A program made the position numbers and the translations under genes. Shown one piece after another: positions 24,461 through 31,837 of a stretch of DNA of 34,463 bases. The first letter of the stretch is position 1, and the number at the start of each line of letters is the position of its first letter. The DNA lies in assembly GCA_014380625.1 (NCBI GenBank), contig JACMJL010000150.1, positions 1 through 34,463 of the forward strand. The letters are read 5' to 3'. The stretch is from Clostridiaceae bacterium. Lineage in GTDB: Bacteria; Bacillota; Clostridia; Clostridiales; Clostridiaceae. The notes under the pieces are model-generated. The model made no database searches. It worked only from the letters and a program-made list of their open reading frames with translations, and was not told where the DNA came from.

Positions 24461-26421
24461 AGTTTATTACAAATGCAGATGGAACAAAAATACCTAACCC
24501 TGATTATAAAGGAACAAAGGGTGATGGTAATTGGTCGAATGATATGGCTGGTGGAGACCTTAAGGGTATACAAGCTAAACTTAACTATTTACAAGCCCTT
24601 GGAGTTAATACTCTGTATATGAATCCTATATCACAATCTATATCTAACCATAGATATGACACTACAGATTATAAAAACTTAGACCCACTTTTGGGAAATA
24701 CAGAGGATTTTGTTAATTTAGCTACTGAAGCTAAGAAAAGAAAAATGCATCTAATTTTAGACGGTGTATTTAACCATGTTTCAGATGATTCTATTTATTT
24801 TGATAGATATGGAAAGTACATGGCTAAAGGCAAACCAATTGGAGCATATCAGTACTGGTCAATGGTTTATGATTTAATGAACTTAAATACAAAAATCACG
24901 CTGGCGGAAGCTGAAACAACGGTAACAGCAGATTTAATTACAAAGGGCATTACAGATCTTCATTATAAAGATTGGTTTGTAGTAAACAATAAAAAAATTG
25001 CTGCGGTAACAGGAGATCCAGCACATTATGACTACGAAGGTTGGTATGGATATGATTCAATGCCAGTTATTCAAGCCTTAAATGGATCAGAATACAACAT
25101 AAAATCCTGGGCTGATGAAATAATTGATGGACCCAAAGCTGACACAAGATTATGGCTAAAAAATGGTGCAAGTGGTTGGAGATTAGATGCCTCAGAAACA
25201 GTTTCTGACGCAACTTGGAGAAAGTTTAGAGCTGCAGTAAAATCAGAGAGTAAAGAGGATATTATAGTAGGTGAAATTTGGGTGGATTCATCTAATTATT
25301 TACTTGGAGATATGTTTGACACAGTAATGAATTACAGATTTAAAAACGCAGTTATAGCTTATGTTCAGAATAAAGCTACTAATAACATGGACGCTGTTCA
25401 AGCTATGAATCAACTAGAAGCAATGAGAGAACAATATCCAAAAGAAGCTTTCGAAGCTATGATGAATATAGTAGATTCACATGATACACAAAGAATAATA
25501 TCAACTTTTGATCATGAAGTTTCAACTATAGCAGACCAGGCATCAGCTACTGCTTTAGCAAAGATTAGATTAATACCTTTAATTCAAATGACTTATCCAG
25601 GAGCTCCAACCATATATTATGGTGATGAAGCTGCTATGACAGGAGATAATGACCCAGATAACAGAAGAGGTATGATTTGGGGTAAGGGAGATCAAAAGAC
25701 TGTAGAATGGTATGCTAAACTAGCTAATATCAGAAACGCGTATCCAGTTCTTAGAACAGGGGATATCCTTCCAATAGTTGTGGATGATACTAATAAAGCA
25801 GATGTAATGGCTTATACAAGGAATGATGGTAAAAACCATGCAGTTATTGGTATTAATAGAAAAGCTACTGCTATTAATGGAGTAGTATTCACAGCCAATG
25901 CACCTAATGGAACTGAATTTACAAATGCACTAAATAACAGTGAAAAGTATACTGTAGTAAATGGAAAGGTAACAGTAAACCTTCCAAGTTACTCTGGTGT
26001 AATTTTAGTTGCTAAGTATAAAGCTGTTAAAGTTAATACCTCAGCATTAAAGGATATCTATGATTCTAAGTTTATTGTTCAAGACAAGGTTAGGGTTACA
26101 GGAATAACAATAGATACCAATAGTACAGAGTTAAAGATTGGTAACAAATTAGCATTAAATGCAAAAATAACACCTACTAATGCTACCTTAACAAAGATAA
26201 CTTGGACATCTTCGGATGAGAAAATTGCAACTGTAGATAAGAGTGGAAAGGTTGTTGGAATTAGAGTTGGAAGTGCCGCAATAACTGCAACTACATTAGA
26301 TGGAAACTTTAAAGCATTATGTAAAGTCAACGTGGTAAAACCTTCTAGGTGTAATATACCAGAAATTAATAATGGTTTTTGGCGAATGAACAAGGGGACG
26401 GGGTTGTTGTCAATAAACTAG
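24364..26421 (+). CDS. Secreted GH13 amylase/neopullulanase, catalytic part (frameshifted)
   Basis: This is the continuation of the preceding gene in another frame. The frame is open from GAT 24364 (GDTSNDYAQTSSRGDISY follows the lost FS-N) and contains all four GH13 regions: LILDGVFNHV, GWRLDASE with the nucleophile Asp at 25186-25188, VGEIWVD with the acid/base Glu at 25273-25275, and VDSHDTQR with the third Asp at 25483-25485. An all-beta C domain and one Big_2 immunoglobulin-like domain (about 26092-26340) follow. The last 12 codons are read from an inserted repeat (26394-26413), so the natural C-terminus is probably lost. On its own this piece lacks a signal peptide; the first ATG with no obvious RBS is 24544. 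It hydrolyses alpha-glucans when intact; alpha-amylase versus neopullulanase cannot be decided. Confidence 0.85.
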   Translation, partial: DTSNDYAQTSSRGDISYESNNSWYNIPENPTLEFITNADGTKIPNPDYKGTKGDGNWSNDMAGGDLKGIQAKLNYLQALGVNTLYMNPISQSISNHRYDTTDYKNLDPLLGNTEDFVNLATEAKKRKMHLILDGVFNHVSDDSIYFDRYGKYMAKGKPIGAYQYWSMVYDLMNLNTKITLAEAETTVTADLITKGITDLHYKDWFVVNNKKIAAVTGDPAHYDYEGWYGYDSMPVIQALNGSEYNIKSWADEIIDGPKADTRLWLKNGASGWRLDASETVSDATWRKFRAAVKSESKEDIIVGEIWVDSSNYLLGDMFDTVMNYRFKNAVIAYVQNKATNNMDAVQAMNQLEAMREQYPKEAFEAMMNIVDSHDTQRIISTFDHEVSTIADQASATALAKIRLIPLIQMTYPGAPTIYYGDEAAMTGDNDPDNRRGMIWGKGDQKTVEWYAKLANIRNAYPVLRTGDILPIVVDDTNKADVMAYTRNDGKNHAVIGINRKATAINGVVFTANAPNGTEFTNALNNSEKYTVVNGKVTVNLPSYSGVILVAKYKAVKVNTSALKDIYDSKFIVQDKVRVTGITIDTNSTELKIGNKLALNAKITPTNATLTKITWTSSDEKIATVDKSGKVVGIRVGSAAITATTLDGNFKALCKVNVVKPSRCNIPEINNGFWRMNKGTGLLSIN
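26394..26413 (+). repeat. Half copy of the interspersed GC-rich repeat, inside the amylase 3' end
   Basis: GGGGACGGGGTTGTTGTCAA shares its first 16 nt with the palindrome at 20485 and all 20 nt with the copy at 31678. The amylase frame runs through it (encoding NKGTGLLSIN with the preceding base) and stops just after. Only one arm is present here. Confidence 0.85.
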
Positions 26422-26492
26422 CTCTTTTTTCATATACAAATTCTGCGTCATGGAATCTCAGAGGTATTTAATTGGACTTCTAAATGAAAAAG

Positions 26493-26532
26493 GAACTGTC
26501 TCAAAATAATTAATTTTATTTTGAGACAGTTC
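26493..26532. terminator. Long bidirectional terminator hairpin
   Basis: GAACTGTCTCAAAATAA (26493-26509) pairs perfectly with TTATTTTGAGACAGTTC (26516-26532) around a 6-nt loop. The flanks are AAAAAG upstream and TTTAAA downstream, so it can terminate the amylase transcript and, on the minus strand, the WYL operon ending at 26551. Confidence 0.8.
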
Positions 26533-26550
26533 TTTAAACTTCTATGCGTC

Positions 26551-27525
26551 TTAAATTCCTAATAACTCTGACTGCCTTTCTACCCTTTCTTTTACCAAGG
26601 TTAAAAACTTTTCTGGACCCAGCACCCTAATAACAGGACCAAAGGATAATATACGGATTAAGAGTTCAGTTTCATCCTGCTTGTTATAAGAGATATAACT
26701 TGTATATCTGTCTGTGGTTTCATCGTATTCTGTGCGCTTTTCAAAGTTTGCAAAATGCAGCATGCAACGCTCAACAGCATTTCTCTCCTTTGATATTTCA
26801 ATTATTACGGAAGCGATGGATTTACTATACTCTATACAATCATCAAGGGAAAAGGTGGATGGAGTGATTTCTGTAGAAGTTCCTACTGTAGTGATTCGTG
26901 AGATATTTATTGTTGCATTAAAAATGGTTTTTCCATATCGTATTCTAATTGCATGAACTCTAAATTTATCATCTTTGCTTGAATATTCAATCTTGTAGGG
27001 CAGGTAACTACCTGCTATGGTACCTCTTTTACTGCTTGCAAAAGATATTGTTACAATAGTTTTTGCCTTTATAGCTTTTAAAATTGCACGGAAATTTTCA
27101 ATATAACTCCTATCCTCATAAGCATCACCCTCAGAAAAGGTATCATAGTAGTGAAAATCTGCGATATCAAATAGGGGGTCTAAGTCTTTTAAGTATTCCT
27201 TGAAGAATTCAATTTCATCATCCTTTAAAAATAAAGCAATTCTTTTATCGGATAAAAGTGCTTTTAGCCAGGCTTTCTGAAGTACTGTTACAGGAAGTTT
27301 AACATTTTCTCCGAGTTTTGATAAATACTTACCGTCTACATTTTTCATAAGATTCCATTGTCCTTCAAGAAGTTTTGGGAGTATGTAAAAAGCACTTTCA
27401 GAAAAGGCATTATCCTCAATAATCTGGGTTATTTCAGTTTTCGTCAGTGGATTATTAAAGGCTGTATTTAAGATTTTAGAAACAACTTTATAATAACAAC
27501 TATAAATTTCAGAAAACAATTCCAC
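26551..27525 (-). CDS. WYL-domain protein, second of a pair
   Basis: WYL proteins are ligand-sensing transcription regulators often linked to stress, defence and RNA-repair loci. This one (324 residues) has an N-terminal helical part without an obvious classical HTH, then a WYL-type beta domain at about 145-220 (ILKAIKAKTIVTISFASS, YLPYKIEYSSKDDKFRVHAI) and a C-terminal extension (about 235-320). It overlaps the upstream partner by 1 nt in a TAGTG junction, so its start is GTG 27525 and the two are coupled in translation. The operon runs divergently from rtcB and probably controls it. The assignment is by pattern; its ligand is unknown (RNA ends or nucleotides are possible). Confidence 0.75.
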   Translation of the reverse strand: MELFSEIYSCYYKVVSKILNTAFNNPLTKTEITQIIEDNAFSESAFYILPKLLEGQWNLMKNVDGKYLSKLGENVKLPVTVLQKAWLKALLSDKRIALFLKDDEIEFFKEYLKDLDPLFDIADFHYYDTFSEGDAYEDRSYIENFRAILKAIKAKTIVTISFASSKRGTIAGSYLPYKIEYSSKDDKFRVHAIRIRYGKTIFNATINISRITTVGTSTEITPSTFSLDDCIEYSKSIASVIIEISKERNAVERCMLHFANFEKRTEYDETTDRYTSYISYNKQDETELLIRILSFGPVIRVLGPEKFLTLVKERVERQSELLGI

Positions 27526-28775
27526 TACTTATCATCACCACCCATATAAATTTCCTGCATTCTTTTCATATCAGTATAAAATTTATCAACAACAAATTTG
27601 CTTGAACCTTCTACAGAAATAATCCTACCTGTAAAACTTTTAACCCAGGACATGGCTTCATTCATATCAAAAAGCTCCTTTGAATATAGGTAAATATTTT
27701 TAGCTACTCTTTCTACCTCGCCACCTCGGCCTTCTCTCTTCAGACGGTTAATGATATGAGTTTCTTTTTCTTCATCAATATAAAGTTTTACAGAAACTTT
27801 CTCACCACGAGTAACGCCACCAAAGGAAACTCCCCAACAATTAATTAAATTTCCTTTAAGCTTGTCCTTTAGATAATCGTAAGTTTCAAAGGGTTCTAAA
27901 ACTTCAACAGACTTTATGTAATCAAGTCTATGATTAATAAAGCGGTTCCTATCTACATTATAAACACTTACATAACGTCTACCACTTTGGGTGCTGACAA
28001 ATATTTTTAGTGGTATACCATATAGAGTACGAATATTGCCGAGCCTAGTGCTCTGATTAACAAATCGAATTTTACTTTTTTCCTTCATGGCTTTCATGAT
28101 CTCTAATAAAATCTTATCCTCTAAGGTATGTACAATGAAATGGTGCTTAAAGGTAAAGATATCATTCTTCGTGTCCTCATTATCTAGTAGATAACTTCCA
28201 ATAACACCAAAGGGGGCGACTTCTTGAAAATACTTTATGGCATCGAGTATGTCCTCATAATTATCATTAGTCTTATAGAGGTAGTCCTTAGATAAACTAT
28301 AGCATAATGTTTTACCAGTCTTAACAGCTACTAAAAGCCCCTCTTTTACATATTCATTTGCCTTTATTCTAACTATTTGTGAGTCTAAGCAGAGACCATA
28401 TTTATCACAAAGTTCATCATTTAATTCTTCAATATTTAGACAGTTTTCTTTGCTTAATATACCTAATAGGTAAAAGTGAAGCATTATATCCTTTGAAGTA
28501 AAGCTTTTAGATTTCCAAATAGTGTACAGCGGATTTTGGGTGATTTTTGAACTATCCAATGATATAAATACCCTTTTACTACCTTTTGAAGTATCCCATT
28601 TTATATATTCACCTAAATAACTTTCAATCCTTCGTTTTTCATTATCATAGGTACGGGAACTTTTTTGAGTGAAGTCATTCCTAGCTTTAAATCCATATAC
28701 AAAAAAATCACGCATATAATCTCTAATCTTATCAAAATTTTTAACAAGTTCTGAAAACTCTGCCACTACCTTCAC
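27525..28775 (-). CDS. WYL-domain transcriptional regulator, first of a pair
   Basis: This 416-residue protein has a helical N-terminal part with a helix-turn-helix-like segment near 110-160 (NIEELNDELCDKYGLCLDSQ) and a following wing, then a WYL domain near 225-300 (KIRFVNQSTRLGNIRTLYGI, PLKIFVSTQSGRRYVSVYNV). A C-terminal WCX-like extension (about 320-400) ends the protein. It is upstream of and coupled to the second WYL gene; paired WYL proteins probably form a heteromer. The 149-nt gap to divergent rtcB must hold both promoters. The start ATG 28775-28773 is followed by MKVVAEFSELVKNF; the upstream AGGTAGGTG is a fair RBS. Confidence 0.8.
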   Translation of the reverse strand: MKVVAEFSELVKNFDKIRDYMRDFFVYGFKARNDFTQKSSRTYDNEKRRIESYLGEYIKWDTSKGSKRVFISLDSSKITQNPLYTIWKSKSFTSKDIMLHFYLLGILSKENCLNIEELNDELCDKYGLCLDSQIVRIKANEYVKEGLLVAVKTGKTLCYSLSKDYLYKTNDNYEDILDAIKYFQEVAPFGVIGSYLLDNEDTKNDIFTFKHHFIVHTLEDKILLEIMKAMKEKSKIRFVNQSTRLGNIRTLYGIPLKIFVSTQSGRRYVSVYNVDRNRFINHRLDYIKSVEVLEPFETYDYLKDKLKGNLINCWGVSFGGVTRGEKVSVKLYIDEEKETHIINRLKREGRGGEVERVAKNIYLYSKELFDMNEAMSWVKSFTGRIISVEGSSKFVVDKFYTDMKRMQEIYMGGDDK

Positions 28776-28924
28776 CTACCTTTGTATGTATTTTACCAAG
28801 TTACTTTCTTAAAAGCAATTAATTGGATACACTTCGCAACTTTTTTTATATGATAACAAGACAGTAAAGTGGTACTATTTTCACATAGCAAATGTTTAAA
28901 AAATAAAACTAAGGAGTGATTAAT

Positions 28925-30157
28925 ATGTTTGTTATTGCCAGTGAAAAAACTAAAAACCCAATAAAAATATGGCTTCCAGATTGTGCCAGTATAGAGGAAA
29001 GCTGTCTAGAACAAGCATATAATCTATCACAATTACCCTTTATACATAAGTGGGTATCACTTATGCCTGACACTCATACGGGAATGGGAATGCCCATTGG
29101 TGGAGTAATTGCCACTGAAGGAGTAATTATTCCAAATGCAGTAGGGGTTGATATCGGTTGTGGTATGGCCTTTGTGGGAACAAACCTTAAGGTATCAGAT
29201 ATTAAAACTCTGGTTACACCAAATGGATCTGTAATTCAAGGTATTGTGGGAGATATTTTAAGAAACATACCTGTGGGACGTGGACATCATAAAGCTCTTC
29301 AGTCCTCAGAAACTCTTGATAAGGCCAAAGAAGAACTAAATAAATATGAGGCTGATAAGGAGCTTTTAACTGAAATTGAAAAAGGATATTATCAGATAGG
29401 AACTTTAGGAGGAGGTAATCATTTCATTGAGCTTCAAGAGGATGATGAGGGTTATCTTGGAATCATGATCCATTCAGGAAGTCGTCATTTTGGGAAGCAG
29501 GTATGTGATTACTTTAATAATATAGCAAAAGAGCAGAATCTAAAATGGAGGTCAGAAGTACCAACCGAATATAGATTAGCCTTTCTTCCTGTGGATACAG
29601 AGGTGGGTAAAAATTATATCAACTGGATGAATTTATCCCTGGATTTTGCAGAAGAAAATAGAGCTAAAATGATTCTAGCAGCAAAGGCTATTTTAGAGAG
29701 ATGGATAGAGAAGTATACGGAGCTTAAAATTGAATATAAAAATGAAATTAATTGTCATCATAACTATGCAAGCATTGAACATCATTACAATAAAAATGTG
29801 TGGGTTCATAGAAAGGGTGCAATTAGAGCAAGAGAGGGCGAAATTGCTGTTATTCCTGGTGCAATGGGATCTTATAGCTATATTGTAGAGGGTAAAGGAA
29901 ATGCAGAAAGTTTTTGTTCCTCCTCTCATGGGGCAGGAAGACGTTATTCAAGAACAGCTGCCATGCAGCATTTTACTACAGAGCAGGTAATGCTTGACCT
30001 TAAAGAGCAAGGGGTTATTTTAGGTAAAAACAGTAAAGCAGATGTAGCAGAAGAAAGCCGATTTGCTTATAAAGATATCGATGTAGTAATGGCAAATCAA
30101 GTAGATTTAGTAACACCAATAAAAAGACTTAAAACAATTGGTGTTGTTAAAGGATAA
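28925..30157 (+). CDS. rtcB: RNA-splicing ligase RtcB
   Basis: RtcB seals RNA with 2',3'-cyclic phosphate or 3'-phosphate and 5'-OH ends, using GTP and Mn2+, so it repairs RNAs cut by toxins or ribonucleases. The 410-residue product (start ATG 28925, AAGGAG at 28911-28916; the earlier GTG 28916 lies on the RBS) has all family motifs: PDTHTGMGMPIGG (about 48-60), VGVDIGCGM with metal Cys79, GTLGGGNHFIE, HSGSRHFG, HHNYA, HRKGAIRA, IPGAMGSYSY, and SSSHGAGR with the guanylylated His. No archease or RtcA gene is seen. The genes around it (WYL pair, tRNA-like RNA, slipin) suggest stress-induced RNA repair. Confidence 0.96.
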   Translation: MFVIASEKTKNPIKIWLPDCASIEESCLEQAYNLSQLPFIHKWVSLMPDTHTGMGMPIGGVIATEGVIIPNAVGVDIGCGMAFVGTNLKVSDIKTLVTPNGSVIQGIVGDILRNIPVGRGHHKALQSSETLDKAKEELNKYEADKELLTEIEKGYYQIGTLGGGNHFIELQEDDEGYLGIMIHSGSRHFGKQVCDYFNNIAKEQNLKWRSEVPTEYRLAFLPVDTEVGKNYINWMNLSLDFAEENRAKMILAAKAILERWIEKYTELKIEYKNEINCHHNYASIEHHYNKNVWVHRKGAIRAREGEIAVIPGAMGSYSYIVEGKGNAESFCSSSHGAGRRYSRTAAMQHFTTEQVMLDLKEQGVILGKNSKADVAEESRFAYKDIDVVMANQVDLVTPIKRLKTIGVVKG

Positions 30158-30271
30158 TTTTCAATATACCAGCGTAAGCTTTTATATAACCTTATTATTT
30201 CTGTACAGAGGCATTTAAGCCTTGTGGTGTTGAAAGGTGTTACCTTATCAATATATCGAAAAATAAGGAGG

Positions 30272-30347
30272 ATATGATGTGTCGGGGGTTCGACTCCTCT
30301 GCTGTGTTAGGTCACAGTTAGCTCAGCCGGTAGAGCAATCAGCATAT
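30272..30347 (+). ncRNA. Circularly permuted tRNA-like RNA (YrlA/Y-RNA-like module) downstream of rtcB
   Basis: The elements follow each other in permuted tRNA order. A T-arm comes first: GGGGG-TTCGACT-CCTCT, 30284-30300. A 6-bp acceptor-like stem follows directly (GCTGTG 30301-30306 with CACAGT 30313-30318), capped by TTAGGT instead of having free ends. Next is the linker TA (30319-30320, the tRNA positions 8-9), then a D-arm (GCTC-AGCCGGTA-GAGC, 30321-30336). The flanks 30272-30279 and 30340-30347 can pair (7 of 8) where an anticodon stem would be. Positions needed for the elbow are kept: T8-A14, G15-C48 (30326 and 30283), GG of the D-loop and TTC of the T-loop. The free ends therefore lie at the anticodon side, as I recall for bacterial Y RNAs of the YrlA type. 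The host transcript is probably that of rtcB. Confidence 0.7.
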
Positions 30348-30364
30348 GGCAAGCACAATGTGCT

Positions 30365-30430
30365 AGAAGGTTCGAATCCTTCTCTATTACAGACCTTCCA
30401 AGTCTGCTCAGACTCTTTGAGTCTGGTAAT
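30365..30430 (+). ncRNA. Second T-arm and complex hairpin following the tRNA-like module
   Basis: AGAAGG-TTCGAAT-CCTTCT (30365-30383) is a perfect T-arm. Just before it AGCATAT (30341-30347) can pair with ATGTGCT (30358-30364), so in an alternative fold the D-arm, this hairpin and the T-arm follow in normal tRNA order, but no matching acceptor stem exists. After it, ATTACAGAC (30386-30394) pairs with GTCTGGTAAT (30421-30430, one bulge) and encloses AGTCT/AGACT. A compact alternative is CAGACTC-TTT-GAGTCTG (30409-30425). It is best seen as a second T-loop module of the same RNA. A further 7-bp hairpin is AAGTAAA/TTTACTT at 30459-30478. The 427-nt gap 30158-30584 contains no convincing protein gene. 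Confidence 0.55.
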
Positions 30431-30584
30431 GAAAAGAATATATAATGTAATGCTCCATAAGTAAATAGAAGTTTACTTCATATACTTGTAGCATAATGAG
30501 TACTTTGTAGTTTTAAGGATACCGTTTATATTTCTTTACTTCCACGCTTGTGATAAGAACCGTACAAGAACCGAAGTAATTAAA

Positions 30585-31676
30585 ATGAAGTTTATAATAA
30601 AGGAAAATGAAAGAGGATATTTATTCAAAAATGGTAGTTTTGTTAAGGTTTTATCCTCAGGTATGCATAGCTATTTAAATATCTTTGGTTACAATGTAAC
30701 AAGAGTTAAACTTGAGGGTGAAGTAAATACAGCTGGGCTGGATATTAATGTGCTTATGAAGGACAAGGGTTTCGCAGAGAGCATTTCGAAAATAAATATA
30801 TTGGACAACAAAATTGCGCTTCATTATGTTGATGGTAGGTTAAGTAACATACTAACAAGTGGAGAATATACATTTTGGAATGTATTTAAAAAGCATACCT
30901 TTGAAGTTATTGATATCTCAAAACCCGAGATCTCAAAAGATATTGATATTAATATCTTTAAGTATATGCCAATTAAACTCTACACAAAAATCGAAGTCCA
31001 AGAAGGAGAAGTTGCATTATTATATTTCAATAGTAAGTTTCAAGGAGAACTTAGAAGTGGCCTTCACTTCTTTTGGAATTACAACACTAAGGTATCCCAT
31101 CAGCTTGTGGAAATGAAAAGCCAACAACTTGATATTTCTGGACAAGAAATCTTGACTACAGATAAGGTTAGTTTGCGGATCAATTTTGTTTGTAACTATA
31201 GAGTTACAAATGCTGTAAAACTTATAGCTGAAATTAAGGATTACAAAAATCAAATATATATTTTAACTCAACTTGCCTTACGCGAGTATGTTGGTAAGTA
31301 CAAGTTTGATGAACTTCTAGAACAAAAGGAGATCATTGGAAATCTTGTGCTTGCAAAACTAATAAAGAAACAAGCTGCTTATTATATAGAGTTTACTGAG
31401 GCTGGTATAAAAGACATAGTATTGCCTGGCGAGATTCGTGACATTATGAATACCGTTTTAATTGCAGAAAAGACAGCTCAAGCCAATGTAATCTCTAGAC
31501 GAGAAGAAGTTGCCTCCACAAGAAGTTTACTAAATACAGCAAAGTTAATGGACGAAAATCAAACACTTTTTAAACTAAAGGAACTAGAGTATTTAGAGCG
31601 AATTTGTGACAAAGTGGGAACCATATCAGTTTCTGGTGGAAATAACTTGTTGAAGCAATTAAATGAGTTGTTGTGA
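30585..31676 (+). CDS. SPFH/band-7 (slipin-like) protein without membrane anchor
   Basis: The 363 residues contain an SPFH/band-7 domain at about 175-320 (TDKVSLRINFVCNYRVT, QIYILTQLALREYVGKYKFD, GIKDIVLPGEIRDIM) and a helical C-terminal part. Ahead of it are three related strand-turn units near 3-30, 70-100 and 135-168, each of the form EGE-ALLYF-G-F--EL-SG-H-FWN. Most slipins begin with a membrane helix; none is visible here, so this one may be soluble or peripheral. Slipin-type genes are known neighbours of RtcB in bacterial RNA-repair loci, and here it is the next gene after rtcB and the tRNA-like RNA. The start ATG 30585 follows an in-frame TAA; the RBS is weak. Confidence 0.85.
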   Translation: MKFIIKENERGYLFKNGSFVKVLSSGMHSYLNIFGYNVTRVKLEGEVNTAGLDINVLMKDKGFAESISKINILDNKIALHYVDGRLSNILTSGEYTFWNVFKKHTFEVIDISKPEISKDIDINIFKYMPIKLYTKIEVQEGEVALLYFNSKFQGELRSGLHFFWNYNTKVSHQLVEMKSQQLDISGQEILTTDKVSLRINFVCNYRVTNAVKLIAEIKDYKNQIYILTQLALREYVGKYKFDELLEQKEIIGNLVLAKLIKKQAAYYIEFTEAGIKDIVLPGEIRDIMNTVLIAEKTAQANVISRREEVASTRSLLNTAKLMDENQTLFKLKELEYLERICDKVGTISVSGGNNLLKQLNELL

Positions 31677-31677
31677 T

Positions 31678-31697
31678 GGGGACGGGGTTGTTGTCAA
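31678..31697 (+). repeat. Half copy of the interspersed GC-rich repeat after the slipin gene
   Basis: GGGGACGGGGTTGTTGTCAA is identical to 26394-26413 and shares 16 nt with 20485-20500. It begins 1 nt after the slipin stop codon. GGTTG and CAACC within and after it can form a small hairpin. Confidence 0.85.
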
Positions 31698-31718
31698 CCT
31701 TAAAATAAATAACCTAAG

Positions 31719-31751
31719 GAATGACGTGTTAATAAACTCGTCATTCTTTAT
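31719..31751 (+). terminator. Terminator after the rtcB-slipin transcript
   Basis: GAATGACG (31719-31726) pairs with CGTCATTC (31739-31746) around a 12-nt loop and is followed by TTTATT. Confidence 0.75.
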
Positions 31752-31837
31752 TGATCAATTATAACATCAATTTACTAATTATAATTTTTTTTTTACACAT
31801 ACTACTCTTAGAAAATAGATTTAAATTGGAGGTAAAT

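Noticed and set aside
28822-28840. Sigma-54-like TTGGATACACTTCGCAAC before rtcB
   Set aside because: The GG-to-GC distance is one base short and TGGCAC is poorly matched, so an RtcR-type sigma-54 promoter is not supported.
30312-30390. Ordinary tRNA gene (D-arm, hairpin, T-arm 2)
   Set aside because: The would-be acceptor strands pair at only about 4 of 7 positions, the central hairpin has a 10-nt loop, and there is no clear anticodon loop; a functional tRNA is unlikely.
30279-30464. 61-codon ORF across the tRNA-like region
   Set aside because: It covers the T-arms and D-arm, has no protein family features, and its residues follow from RNA stems.
31751-31837. Upstream ATG for the YhaM-like gene
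   Set aside because: It has no RBS, overlaps the preceding terminator and adds a non-family hydrophobic stretch; ATG 31838 has a good RBS.
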